64,000 nt of DNA from Anaerolineae bacterium (lineage in GTDB: Bacteria > Chloroflexota > Anaerolineae > Promineifilales > Promineifilaceae): contig JAUIAP010000005.1 of the NCBI GenBank assembly GCA_030425205.1, forward strand, positions 124,001 through 188,000. Reading direction: 5' to 3'. Under the pieces are notes generated by a model that saw nothing but the letters and a program-made list of their open reading frames with translations, did not search any database and was not told the origin of the DNA. Of this stretch, positions 18,584 to 28,400 are shown piece by piece (the first letter of the stretch is position 1; each line of letters starts with the position of its first letter). Both the position numbers and the translations under genes were made by a program.

Positions 18584-19243
18584 TTAATCTCGCGACAATG
18601 TCGCCAAGACCTCAAGCTCTGGTTTTAAGTAGTAGGTCATGTGCTGCATCTGTACGACAGGATCACTATAGCGGACTTCAACATCGGCGGGCACTTCTAC
18701 ATTGATCGGCGCATAGTTGAGAATGGCCTTGATCCCAGCATCGACCAATAGATCGGTGACCGCCTGTGCGGCAGTTGTTGGCACAGCGAGCAATGCCATC
18801 TGGATATTCTCTTGTTTGGCAGTCTCTTTTAGCTGATCAATATGTTGAACGCTCAGCCCATTCATCTTTTTGCCAACCATCTCATGGTCGATATCAAACA
18901 CCCACGCCATCCGAAAGCCTCGACTGGAGAAACCTTGATAGTGCGCCAATGCATGACCGAGATAGCCTGCGCCAATGATGGCAACGCGCCATTCTTGCTC
19001 TAAATTTAGAATCGCCCGTAACTGCTCAAGCAGATAGTTGATGTTATAGCCAGTCCCCTGTTTGCCAAACTCGCCAAAGTGCGAGAGGTCTTTGCGGATT
19101 TGAGCAGAGCTGATCCCTAGCCGTCGGCCGAGTTCATGTGAGGAGGTATTCGTTTTTCCACTTTGGGCAAGGTTGGTTAAGGCACGTAAATAGACAGGTA
19201 ATCGGCCGATAACAATGTCTGGAATCCCGTTTGCAATACTCAT
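18584..19243 (-). CDS. rex: redox-sensing transcriptional repressor Rex
   Basis: Binds DNA when NADH is low and lets go when NADH/NAD+ rises. 219 residues. Winged-helix domain, about residues 1-80, with the family signature LPVYLRALTNLAQSG, SSHELGRRLGISSAQIRKDLSHFGEFGKQGTGY (seen in pieces). Rossmann NADH domain with IIGAGYLGHALAHY and AWVFDID. A Rex-operator-like site lies 32 bp upstream of the ATG, suggesting autoregulation, and another lies at the atpA promoter. No clear Shine-Dalgarno. Confidence 0.93.
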   Translation of the reverse strand: MSIANGIPDIVIGRLPVYLRALTNLAQSGKTNTSSHELGRRLGISSAQIRKDLSHFGEFGKQGTGYNINYLLEQLRAILNLEQEWRVAIIGAGYLGHALAHYQGFSSRGFRMAWVFDIDHEMVGKKMNGLSVQHIDQLKETAKQENIQMALLAVPTTAAQAVTDLLVDAGIKAILNYAPINVEVPADVEVRYSDPVVQMQHMTYYLKPELEVLATLSRD

Positions 19244-19274
19244 AAAGGTGCAGGATGAATTAAGTTAGTCTTGT

Positions 19275-19292
19275 TCGTGCAATCTTTCACAA
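19275..19292. promoter_or_regulatory. Rex operator-like site upstream of rex
   Basis: TCGTGCAATCTTTCACAA on the + strand: the right half TTCACAA is perfect and the left half matches 5 of 7 of TTGTGAA, with the proper 4-bp spacing. It lies between the rex ATG and a TTGACA-like -35 (19311-19316, minus strand). Confidence 0.5.
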
Positions 19293-19413
19293 TTGTAGCA
19301 AAAGGGTAAGTGTCAACGCAATTATCACAAATGTTATAGATAGGGAATGTGTTGTGAACAAACAATGCAAATCAAGGTGTATTGCCCAGATAGTTTCCAA
19401 AACGCCTAAAATC

Positions 19414-20865
19414 TCATTGTCGCGTCCAGAACGCAACTCGTCCAACGGCAATGGGGGTTGGTTGCGCGCCATTTGCAGGGAAGCGATAGATTGTGACACC
19501 CTCTTCTGTCTGAATTGGCAATGCCAGAGCGGAACTGTCGGGTGACCAGATTGAATGACTATGGGCATACTGATCGAAGAAGGGCAGAAATTGCGTGATG
19601 AACAGATTGCCGGGTCGAAATGCACCGAGCAAGTGTGTTTCTGTTGTGCTGACATCCTTAACCCACAGTTGATATTCTAGGCGGTTCGATTGGAGATATG
19701 GTTCGGCCGATCTCGCAGACAAGCGCCCCCGTCGCGCTTCGGGTTCGCCCCCTTGTGTGTTGAGGGTCAAATAGGCAACTTTTGTGCCATCTGGCGACCA
19801 GAAAAAGGCGATAATCGCATCGGCCACAAGCGTCGCCTCCGTACCCGTCGGGTCAAAAAGGTGCAAGGGGCCATAAGGCAATGGCGTTTGACCGACGGAG
19901 CTGATAAAAGCCAACTGGTTGGCAACGGGACTCCATGCGAATGCGGTCAATCCAGTATGTTCTGTGCGAACCGTTTCCCCCGTTGCGCGATCTTCAATCA
20001 CAATTTCGTTGACCCCATTCGCGCCACCTGAATAGGCTAGCAACGTATCATCAAAGGATAGGTCTGGCGACTGGAAGAAATCGGTTACGTCGGCTATGTC
20101 TGCGCCAATTTCCCCATTATTGGGATTAACGTATGCAAACTGGGCGTGCGTCGTGCGCTTCGCATTGATGACAATTTCGTCACCAGTTGAGTTCCAGTCC
20201 CAATAGAATGGCTGCCCAGACGCGAGATTGCGACTGCTTTCTAGACCGTCGCGCTGGATGATATGCAGATCAAGTAGCGTGGACCCACCAGAGCTGGGCG
20301 CGATAAAGCTGATATTCTCGCTATCGGGTGACCAAGAGAGATAGATCGGCTGTTGATTGTCGGCCGTGTGAATCAGATTGGCGGGAACATCGGCCGAATC
20401 TTCAAACAGATAAACCCCATCAGTTAGAGGCTGATTGCCTGCCCCAATCGCGGCAATCGACTGATTATCAGGTGACCATGCGGGAAAGATGTAGACAATG
20501 CCATCGGCCACATCCGTTAACCGTCGCACATCACTGCCATCGGGATTGATGGTCACGATTTGATTTGCCGGGTCGATGAGCAGCAGACGACCATCGCTCG
20601 GGCTGTCTGTCGCCGCAGGAGCGACGGCGGGACGAGTGGGAGTCATAGGGCTGGTAGCGGCATCACTATCGTCCGCTGCATCAGCTTCAACTACCGTCTC
20701 TGCTGCATCATTAGGGGGCACAGCCGTTGCATCGTTCCCATCTGCATCGACATTCGTGGTGGGCAGCGCAATGATCGCTGTCGTCGGTGTTGCCGAAGCA
20801 TTGTCACCACAACCTAGTAGGAGAGCGATCAGGCTTAATAATAGAGCTATGCGCAAGACATTCAT
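19414..20865 (-). CDS. TolB-like beta-propeller lipoprotein
   Basis: 483 residues. The start MNVLRIALLLSLIALLLGCG is a lipoprotein signal with Cys at residue 19. I chose this ATG over the longer frame (to 20913) because AGGAAGG precedes it at 5 nt. A Thr/Ala/Asp/Pro-rich linker to about residue 95 leads to a propeller with repeated WSPD/WSPV phrases (FPAWSPDNQSIAAIG, YLSWSPDSENISFI, AFAWSPVANQLAFI, AFFWSPDGTKVAYL). It is probably tethered outside the cytoplasmic membrane. Loop EPEARRGRLSARSAEPYLQ looks like an extra insert. No enzymatic motif; function unknown. Confidence 0.75.
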   Translation of the reverse strand: MNVLRIALLLSLIALLLGCGDNASATPTTAIIALPTTNVDADGNDATAVPPNDAAETVVEADAADDSDAATSPMTPTRPAVAPAATDSPSDGRLLLIDPANQIVTINPDGSDVRRLTDVADGIVYIFPAWSPDNQSIAAIGAGNQPLTDGVYLFEDSADVPANLIHTADNQQPIYLSWSPDSENISFIAPSSGGSTLLDLHIIQRDGLESSRNLASGQPFYWDWNSTGDEIVINAKRTTHAQFAYVNPNNGEIGADIADVTDFFQSPDLSFDDTLLAYSGGANGVNEIVIEDRATGETVRTEHTGLTAFAWSPVANQLAFISSVGQTPLPYGPLHLFDPTGTEATLVADAIIAFFWSPDGTKVAYLTLNTQGGEPEARRGRLSARSAEPYLQSNRLEYQLWVKDVSTTETHLLGAFRPGNLFITQFLPFFDQYAHSHSIWSPDSSALALPIQTEEGVTIYRFPANGAQPTPIAVGRVAFWTRQ

Positions 20866-21082
20866 GCAATCCTTCCTTAAAATGTGCGTCCATCGACTAT
20901 TTTTATCCAACAATCAGATCATAGGCGTGGTATTGGATATTAGCAGACGAATCTATGTTGCCCTTATCTCACGCCCAATTGTCATACGGAATATAGATGA
21001 CGTTTGCATTGGCACAAAAAGCGTTAGAATTAAGGGTAGGCAGATGATTGCAACATAATAGGGTGCAGTGGGAGTGACTCGC

Positions 21083-21976
21083 ATGAGCAATGTGGTAATT
21101 GAGACAAAAGATTTGACGGTTGTATATGGTAAGCATCGGGGCATTCAAAACGTCAATTTACAAGTGAATAAGGGAGAAGTGTTTGGATTCTTAGGCCCCA
21201 ATGGGGCGGGTAAGACGACCACCTTGCGCGTTTTATTAGATGTCATTCGGCCGAATCGTGGCACAGCCGCCATTTTTGGACACGATTGCCAAAAAGATGG
21301 TGTCGCCGCCCGCCAACACGTCGGCTACATTCCCGGCGAGCTGTCGCTTCCTCCCAACATGCGCGGCCGCACCTACCTCAACATGATGGATGGCATTCGC
21401 AGCAAAAAGGCCGATACGGACTATCGTCGCGAACTTAGCGCACGTTTTGACCTCGACATCAGCCGCCGCATCCGCGACTATTCGCGTGGCAATAAACAAA
21501 AGCTCGCACTCGTTGCCGCATTTATGCACAAACCACCGTTGCTGATGCTCGATGAACCAACGGGTGGACTTGACCCGCTGGTTCAGCAAGCCGTTCTCGA
21601 TACCGTGCGCGAAGCCAAAAACGAGGGACGTACCGTCTTTTTCTCCTCGCATATTCTGCCTGAGGTACAAGCTGTCTGTGACCGTATTGGCATTATTCGA
21701 CATGGCGAGTTGATTGCCATTGAGTCGGTGCGCGATCTGCTCGCGCAACGTTTTCGGCGCATCGAGATCGAAACACGCCATCCGCTGCCGCAAGATTCAT
21801 TGGTAATCGAAGGAGTGCGCGTTCTGCTGCGCGAGGGCCCACGCATTCGCTTTGAAGTTACCCAAAACCTCGATCTACTGCTGCAAACAGTCGCTCCCTA
21901 TGGCATTATCGATGTGCATACGTATGATGTTTCGCTGGAAGAGGTCTTTCTCGCATTCTATGATAAAAGTGGCTAG
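21083..21976 (+). CDS. ABC transporter ATP-binding protein
   Basis: 297 residues: Walker A GPNGAGKTTTLR, Q-loop region, signature YSRGNKQKLALVAAF (an SRGNKQK variant of LSGGQ, common in the CcmA/drug-type subfamily), Walker B LLMLDEPTGGLDP and the H-loop SSHIL. It energises the permease encoded next. I prefer the ATG at 21083 (GGGAG 8 nt upstream) to the GTG at 21068. Substrate unknown; the family commonly exports drugs, lipids or bacteriocins. Confidence 0.9.
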   Translation: MSNVVIETKDLTVVYGKHRGIQNVNLQVNKGEVFGFLGPNGAGKTTTLRVLLDVIRPNRGTAAIFGHDCQKDGVAARQHVGYIPGELSLPPNMRGRTYLNMMDGIRSKKADTDYRRELSARFDLDISRRIRDYSRGNKQKLALVAAFMHKPPLLMLDEPTGGLDPLVQQAVLDTVREAKNEGRTVFFSSHILPEVQAVCDRIGIIRHGELIAIESVRDLLAQRFRRIEIETRHPLPQDSLVIEGVRVLLREGPRIRFEVTQNLDLLLQTVAPYGIIDVHTYDVSLEEVFLAFYDKSG

Positions 21977-22035
21977 TCGCTGATTGTTAGGCGGAATATC
22001 TCTTCACTAGCAACCACCAACTCGCAACGAGTAAC
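21973..22035. repeat. TAGCAAC/GCTAGTCG tract between ABC genes
   Basis: GTGGCTAGTCGCTGATTG and CACTAGCAACCACCAACTCG form the same type of loose tandem/fold-back tract seen in the atp operon. It fills the spacer between ATPase and permease. Confidence 0.55.
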
Positions 22036-22036
22036 C

Positions 22037-22855
22037 ATGATTCGTTTAATTTTGACAGAAATCGGCCGAAGACGAACGGGCATCATCGGATGGGGTATCG
22101 GCATTTTTATCAGTGCCTTGCTCTTCCCGCTGATGTATACACAGGTCACAGACCAATTCGCCGCACTTAACCTAGAAGATATTGCCGTTTATCAAGCACT
22201 TGGGATCGGCAATGACTTCGCCACGTTGCCCGGCTTTTTGGCAACCTATCTCAGCAGCATGTTTATTCCGCTGCTCGCCGCCTACGCCATTATTCTTGGA
22301 ACAAGTCTTTTGGCTGGTGAGGAAGATGATGGATCGCTCGAAATGTTGCTCACGCTGCCGCTTCCACGCTGGCAAATTGTCCTTGCTAAGGCAGTTGTGT
22401 TGGCGCTTGCCATCGGTGTCACAGCATTTGCCGTTGGCGCGGGCTATGCGTTGACAACATTGCTCATCGACGTTGAGTCCAGTTTAACGGGGGCCGACCT
22501 TTTGCTGGCCGGTCTCAATCTTTGGCCGATTATGTTGGTTGTTGGAATGTTTAGCCTTTTCTTGGGGGCCTATCTCCCCAGCCGCCGTCCCTGTTGGATC
22601 ATTGCGACGATTCTGCTGATCGTCACCTATCTACTCAACAACTTCTCGACTGTCCTGCCCGATTTGCAAGATGCGGCGATGTTTTCACCGTTCCGCTATT
22701 ACAACAACGGTCTTAACGAGCCAGTTTATGCGGTGGAAAATATAACGCTGTTTGTGATTATTGGGGTCTGTCTGCTGTTGACGATGTTGGCCTTTCAGCG
22801 ACGGGATGTGACAGTTGGCCTGTGGCCGTGGCAACGCGATCAGGTGAGTGCGTAA
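22037..22855 (+). CDS. ABC-2 type transporter permease
   Basis: 272 residues with six predicted membrane helices (e.g. GWGIGIFISALLFPLMY, LFIPLLAAYAIILGTSLLAGEE, LVVGMFSLFLGAYL, CWIIATILLIVTYLL, LFVIIGVCLLLTMLAF). The cytoplasmic EEDDGSLEMLLTLPLPRWQIV loop is the classic ABC-2 permease signature. It pairs with the preceding ATPase to form an exporter in the cytoplasmic membrane. The stop overlaps the T-tract of a leftward terminator. Confidence 0.87.
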   Translation: MIRLILTEIGRRRTGIIGWGIGIFISALLFPLMYTQVTDQFAALNLEDIAVYQALGIGNDFATLPGFLATYLSSMFIPLLAAYAIILGTSLLAGEEDDGSLEMLLTLPLPRWQIVLAKAVVLALAIGVTAFAVGAGYALTTLLIDVESSLTGADLLLAGLNLWPIMLVVGMFSLFLGAYLPSRRPCWIIATILLIVTYLLNNFSTVLPDLQDAAMFSPFRYYNNGLNEPVYAVENITLFVIIGVCLLLTMLAFQRRDVTVGLWPWQRDQVSA

Positions 22856-22857
22856 AA

Positions 22858-22890
22858 AGGAACGAGATTCCTCTAAGAAACCCCGTTCCT
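22858..22890 (-). terminator. leftward terminator downstream of a tiny ORF
   Basis: Read leftward: AGGAACG ... CGTTCCT followed by TTTT. The T-run exists only on the minus strand, so it should terminate the small leftward unit at 22915-22992 rather than the permease gene. Confidence 0.6.
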
Positions 22891-22914
22891 AGAGTACTAC
22901 ATTGATTGGGCATA

Positions 22915-22992
22915 TTATGGCAGCGAACGCACTGTCGCGGTTGCCATCTTGACTGCTGTTACGATACAAAGAAATCCAATAAATTCAATCAT
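22915..22992 (-). CDS. possible 25-residue hydrophobic small protein
   Basis: A tiny leftward ORF beginning MIEFIGFLCIVTAVKM and ending VRSLP. The first 17 residues are mostly hydrophobic, enough for a short membrane helix. Support is its setting: AGAGG lies exactly 7 nt before the ATG, TTGCGA-16-TATTTA lies just upstream, and a leftward intrinsic terminator follows 24 bp after the stop, together forming a complete unit of about 150 nt. No family recognised. A small membrane regulator or a type I toxin-like peptide are possible, but nothing in the sequence decides between them; it could also be chance. Confidence 0.4.
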   Translation of the reverse strand: MIEFIGFLCIVTAVKMATATVRSLP

Positions 22993-23010
22993 TCCACTAC
23001 CTCTTATCTC

Positions 23011-23038
23011 TAAATACAAAGATAGTTTAAGATCGCAA
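23011..23038 (-). promoter_or_regulatory. predicted promoter for the 25-residue ORF
   Basis: On the minus strand: -35 TTGCGA, 16-bp spacer, -10 TATTTA. The start would be near 23004, leaving a leader of about 12 nt that carries AGAGG. Confidence 0.35.
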
Positions 23039-23266
23039 ACTTACAAAGTGTATGACGACAGTACTAGTGGAGAATTAGATCGAAGAGCTGCAAACATGGT
23101 AAATGGAGCGTGAATCGCACAGACCAAAACGATTCCATTTGACGTCCCTTTTGCCATGCGCCCGTTGCAGCGGCCGCGCGTTCGGTTTACATTGTACAGA
23201 GATATCGGATTATGCGATCCTGCCAAAAAATGGTATCTTTCATCATCAACGACTTTGGAGCAAAAT

Positions 23267-25072
23267 ATGAACCCATTATCTGGATTAGATGCGACATTTC
23301 TTTACTTAGAACAACCCAATTCACCGATGCACATTGGCTCAGTTTCTGTGATCGATGGCTCACTTGAGTTTGAACGATTTCGCGCCTTAGTTGCGTCGCG
23401 CTTGCATCTGATGCCAAAAATGCGGCAACGTTTGATCGAAGTCCCCTTGAGCATCGACTATCCCTATTGGGCGGATGACCCAAACTTTAATATCAACCTG
23501 CACTTACAACGAATTGCGCTGCCCTCTCCCGGCGGTTGGCGAGAGCTACGTGCGCTTGCCTCAGGTATTTTTAGTCGGCCGTTAGACCGTTCACGTCCGC
23601 TCTGGGAGATCACGTTTGTAGAAGGGTTGGAAACGGTCACGCAGGTTCCGCCGGGCTCGGTTGCGCTGATCGCTAAAATTCACCATGCCGCGCTTGATGG
23701 CGTCGGTGGGGCAGATTTGATGACCGTTTTGTATGATTTATCGGCCGAATCTAAACCCATCCCCGACCCCGAACCATTCAACCCTGCGCCACTGCCCAAC
23801 GAACTCAACGTCGTCACGCGCAGTGCAATGGATTTCGCCAAGAATCCACTTAAGCTACCGCGCATCCTTGCGCAAACGGCTGTTTCAACCGTTAAGGCGG
23901 GTGTTGTTTCGCGCGTGCAGCGTGCCGAACTGCCGACCGTTCCCTTTACGGCGCCCCCGACACGTCTCAACAAGGTTGTCTCGGCGCAGCGCAAATGGAA
24001 CGCCGCACTTATTTCGCTAGATCGCGTCAAAACGCTCAAAAATGCACTCGGTGTGACGCTGAACGATGTCATGTTGGCGATTTGCGCGGGCGCATTGCGT
24101 CGCTATCTGCTCGAAAAAGATGAGCTGCCCAGCAAGTCGCTTGTGGCAATGATTCCAATCTCAGTGCGTGATCCTTCCGAAAAAGGGGAGGGTGGCAACA
24201 AAGTATCAAATATGCTTGTCCAGTTGGGAACAGACATCGCCGACCCGATTGAGCGTTTGGAGCGTATTCACGACAATACAAAGCGAGGCAAGCTTTATCA
24301 AATGGCGATTGGTGCCAAAGCGTTGACCAACCTTGCCGAAACTGTGCCATTTGGCGTGGGCAATCAGGCCGCGCGCCTTTACTCGCGACTAAATCTTGCA
24401 GAACGTATCAACCCGGTCTTCAACGTTGTGATTACAAATGTACCAGGCCCACAGCGCCCGATCTATCTCGATGGTCATCAGCTCTTGGCACATATGGGAA
24501 CAGCTCCCATCATTGATGGCATGGGTCTGATCATTACGATCTTTAGCTATAATGGCGTGATCGCTATCAGCCCAACATCGGATGCCAACAGTATGCCGGA
24601 TGTCGATCTATTTACCCGCTATTTGCGTGAGTCTGCCAACAATTTGGAGAGTTTGATTTTGGCGATGGAGCAGACGGAGGAAGGGGTTTCAGATGAGGCG
24701 GTAGAAGCGTCAGCGAAAATCAAACTCCAGTCGGACGCGATTTTTGAGGGAATGCACGCCTTCTTGCAAGAAAACCCCGAGTTTCTAAAGCCTGATGCAG
24801 GGAGCTTCCAATTTGATATTACGGGGGATGCCGGCGAAAGCGTTTGGCACGCTGATCTGACCACCCCGCCCGGCAGCGTCGTGCGCGGAGCCGCCCCCAA
24901 CCCCGATGCAACCTTTATCGCAAAAGATAAACACTTCATCCGCATTGCCAACGGCGAACTCGGCGTTCAATCAGCCTTTATCCAGGGACGACTCAAAGTA
25001 AAAGGGGATATGCAGAAAGCGTTGAAGCTGGGCGCAATTCTGACAAAAGTGATGGAAGCTCAAAAGGGATAA
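23267..25072 (+). CDS. wax ester synthase/diacylglycerol acyltransferase fused to an SCP2 domain
   Basis: Joins an acyl-CoA to diacylglycerol (triacylglycerol) or to a fatty alcohol (wax ester). 601 residues. The WS/DGAT part (about 1-465) starts LSGLDATFLYLEQPNSPMHIG and carries the catalytic HHAALDGVGG (HHxxxDG, His139-His140) and the C-terminal NVVITNVPGPQRPIYLDG. Residues about 490-600 (FEGMHAFLQENPEF ... ADLTTPPGSVV ... IQGRLKVKGDMQKALKLG) form an SCP2 sterol/lipid-carrier domain, which canonical WS/DGAT proteins lack. I chose the ATG at 23267 (GGAG upstream, family N-terminus) over the open frame from 23156. It converges on the PlsB-HAD-PlsC gene. Confidence 0.92.
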   Translation: MNPLSGLDATFLYLEQPNSPMHIGSVSVIDGSLEFERFRALVASRLHLMPKMRQRLIEVPLSIDYPYWADDPNFNINLHLQRIALPSPGGWRELRALASGIFSRPLDRSRPLWEITFVEGLETVTQVPPGSVALIAKIHHAALDGVGGADLMTVLYDLSAESKPIPDPEPFNPAPLPNELNVVTRSAMDFAKNPLKLPRILAQTAVSTVKAGVVSRVQRAELPTVPFTAPPTRLNKVVSAQRKWNAALISLDRVKTLKNALGVTLNDVMLAICAGALRRYLLEKDELPSKSLVAMIPISVRDPSEKGEGGNKVSNMLVQLGTDIADPIERLERIHDNTKRGKLYQMAIGAKALTNLAETVPFGVGNQAARLYSRLNLAERINPVFNVVITNVPGPQRPIYLDGHQLLAHMGTAPIIDGMGLIITIFSYNGVIAISPTSDANSMPDVDLFTRYLRESANNLESLILAMEQTEEGVSDEAVEASAKIKLQSDAIFEGMHAFLQENPEFLKPDAGSFQFDITGDAGESVWHADLTTPPGSVVRGAAPNPDATFIAKDKHFIRIANGELGVQSAFIQGRLKVKGDMQKALKLGAILTKVMEAQKG

Positions 25073-25138
25073 TCGCTAAATGTCGTGCGTGGTGCGTGAC
25101 AACCGCTCGTCCGCACCACGCATTGCTAGATAACTATT

Positions 25139-25393
25139 GAGTCTGTTTCATCTCGGTTGGTGTGTGTTTTGGGATTTCGTTAGGGCGCAATCCTCAGAAA
25201 CGGGGTTTTTGCCAAAAACCCCGTTTCTATGGGTCACATGCCCTCTAGGTAAGCGTGTTTCGGGAATTTTCCCGAAACATCCCTCAGTTAAGGGCTTCTT
25301 AGTGGGTGGCGAAAACCTAATGACGGTAACGGATTTCCAAATCCCGAAACGTCCTGTCCAGAAGAATGGATTCCCGCCTGCGCGGGAATGACC
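25139..25393. repeat. cluster of dispersed fold-back repeats between convergent lipid genes
   Basis: Nothing coding is convincing here. It holds a perfect 15-bp fold-back AGAAACGGGGTTTTT/complement (25196-25228), a TGTTTCGGGAA/complement palindrome (25256-25279), a GGATTTCCAAATCCCGAAAC block (25330-25350) and GGATTCCCGCCTGCGCGGGA (25368 on), the last also found inside the MITE-like elements. The opening (TCTGTTTCATCTCGGTTGGT) resembles 38889 on. Either fold-back could terminate the WS/DGAT transcript. Confidence 0.7.
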
Positions 25394-25441
25394 GTTTCAA
25401 ATGAGTTGAAACGCATCCATGATTAGTTTGGTGAAACGTCC

Positions 25442-28400
25442 CTATCCTTCAACTACCTCAATAATTTCCTCGAATGGTAGTTGCCCTAACTCTTCTAAAA
25501 ACAGATTACGAACATCTTCAATCCGTTCGTTTAGCTCATCCGCACGCCACTGCGATACGTCAATCGGTGGCAACACGACCACTTCAACCGCATTTGAGCG
25601 CACCAACGCCGATCCACGTGGCAAAATGCTGTGTGCATCTTTGATGATAATGGGAACGATCGGGACCTTGGCTTGCATTGCTAGGTGGAAGGCACCCTTT
25701 TTGAATCGGCCGAGTGTCGTGTCAAAGCTGCGTGTTCCCTCTGGCGCGATGGCAATGGATGTGCCATTTTGCAACGCTTCGACCGCTGGCTTCATCGCTT
25801 CAATCGCCTTTTCCTTGTTGCCCCGATCGATAAAAATCACTCCTGCAATCATAAACAACGGACCGACAGGTGAATAGAGCAACTCTTTTTTGGCAACAGC
25901 CCGCACATCTTTGCGCAATATCTTTGTCAAGATGAACATATCGGCGTTGCTCTGATGGTTGAACATAAAGACGGCGGGACGCTCTGCCCAGAGATTTTCT
26001 TCCCCTTTGACGACGACTTCAATGCCAGCCAGCCGCGTTGCCAAATCGCCTAGCAGGGCGGTCATCGTGTTGACGCCCTCTGTGCGCGAGAGGCTGAGCG
26101 TGCCGCTGGCGAGACCGCCGATTGCGGCGGGGATCATGCTGCCAGCCAGCAAACCTGTACGAAGAATGTTGAGGATATTCGGCCGATCTTCATCCGTAAA
26201 CCGATAGATCGGCCAGTTGTGTTGGAATGCAACGGCCGACAGCTTCGTGTCTGGATTGAGCGGGCGAGGCTTACCGACAATTTCCAACAACGCCATATCC
26301 TCCGCGCTGTCGGTGTAGAAATAGCTCTTGCTCAAATCAAGATTGTGCTTTTCCGCCAACTCGCGGGCGTAGTGCGCTTTTCCCTCACCCCAAGACGGCG
26401 GGTCGATCAAGCGACCTGTAAATTTGCCATTCTCGACCTCCATGCGGGTCGCAATGACGTGTGCAATCCCAAGATCGCGGGCGACGGGTTCGACTTGGTA
26501 CGGGGTTGCGGCGGAGATGATGGCGACGGTGTGACCCTGCGCGAGATGGGCGGCGACAAGCGCACGCGACTCAGGGAAGATCGCATTGGTCAGATATTTG
26601 AGATAGACCTCTTCGCCTACCTCTAAAAAGACACGCTCTTCAATTCCGTTGACCCCGCGTGTGCCAGTAGCGGCAAGTGCTGCAAAGTTGCGATTGCCGA
26701 TGGCGTAGACGATGATCCCGCTCAACTGCGCGATGATTTCACGTGAGGTGGCGCGACCACTCATCAGGCGTGTTTGCACGAATTGTTGTGCTGAAAAGCC
26801 GTCGATCAGTGTGCGGTCAAGATCAAAAAATGCGCCGATATGGGAACCTTTTTCATCTTCAAGGACTTCTTTAGCAATCGCGTCCAGTCGTGAACCCGGC
26901 ACAATTTCTCGACCGATTGGAACCGTCGTCGTCGCGATTTGCTGCTCTAAAATGAGCGTTTGAAGCTGCAAGATGCGCTCTGATACGTCGTTTAGCTGCT
27001 CGATAAACGCATCGAGCTGTGCGTGCCGATTGTCGTTTTCATCGGGGATCAGATCGCGGTGTTTGGCGAGGCGAATGCCGTTCAGCAAAAATGGTTTTGA
27101 GACAGCTTCCCGTCGCCGCACACGCCCCTGCCAGTGCATCTCCTCACCCAATGCCATACAGAGGCGGAGACATTCATTGGCGTCAAATTCACCAACCCAG
27201 CCCTTAAGTGCCTGCGCGACGACTTGATACGCTTCTACATAGGGCGAGAGCAGTGCGGGCGCGACCAAAATCTGCTGGTCGCGCAGTGGATCGAGCGTGC
27301 CAGAATTCCAATCATCGTGGAAGAGTTTTAGGTCAGCTTCAATTTCATCGCTAAAGATGGCGCGGCGCGAGTAGAAGAACTCAAATTTGAACAGGTCACG
27401 CAGGGCCATGATCTCCTGCCAAAACGCGAGTTGAGAATCGGCCGATTTTCGCGCAGCCAGTTGCGCCACACCCAGTTCGATAAAGGCGCGATTGACGAGG
27501 TGATGCACCGCCATGTTGCTGTAGTAGACGGCCGAAAGATAGTTGTCGGGGATGATCGCGTATTTTGCCAATGCGCCACGCCCTTGCTGCTGAATAATCT
27601 CCCCTTTGAGTAACAGGTTGAGCGCATTTTGGACGCTTGAGCCGAGCGACTTTTCGCGATCAACTAGGGCGTCCCCTTTGTGACTTTCGATCAGCGACAT
27701 CAGATTGGCGATGTCTTGGCTGAGAACCGTTTTTGTCGCTGCGTAACGGCTGAGCAGCGTCGCGCAGACGAGAGAGGCGGTTGTGACAGGCGTGATGCGG
27801 TTGATCTGGTAGGCAAGTTCGAGCGCAAAGCGTGGGAGTGCAGTATCGGCCGTTCCACGCACCAGATTAACGGTCGGGTCGTTCGCCGCCTCACCCATAT
27901 CGACAGGTTCCCCAAAGCGGATAGAGATTTTGCCCATCTCTTGCCCCATTTTGCGGACATAGTTGAGGAACCACGCGAGATTTTCGGCCGATTTTTCCGC
28001 CCCTCGCCCTTCTTTTGTCATCTGATCGACATCAGGAATCAGGTCATAGACAATCGAGACGGGAACAAACGCGACAGGTTTTTTCTCTGTCTGCGCATCG
28101 GCGACGTACTTCAAAATCCCCATCTTCGGCCAGACAAGCTTACCTGTGCGTGAGCGCGTCCCCTCAATGGCCCACATAAAATGTTGCCGATTGCTGATGA
28201 CGGAGGCGATAAAATGTTTCAACGTCGCCTTATAAACCTCATTATCCTTAAACGAGCGGCGAATGAAGATCGAGCCGACCTTGCGCCCAAGCTGCCCCAA
28301 TCCAGCAAACGCCATGTTGATGCCGCTGAAAATATAGGGAATCGGCAGACCATAGCGCGCTAACACCACCGTCAGCACAAACATGTCGATGTACGTCTTG

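Noticed and set aside
19346..19365. TTGTGAACAAACAATG as a third Rex operator
   Set aside because: Only one half-site; the second half does not match.
21068..21082. GTG at 21068 as start of the ABC ATPase
   Set aside because: The ATG at 21083 has GGGAG at good spacing and matches the usual N-terminus.
25137..25391. 84-codon open frame between the lipid genes
   Set aside because: Made almost entirely of fold-back repeats (AGAAACGGGG, TTTCGGGAA), so not a protein gene.
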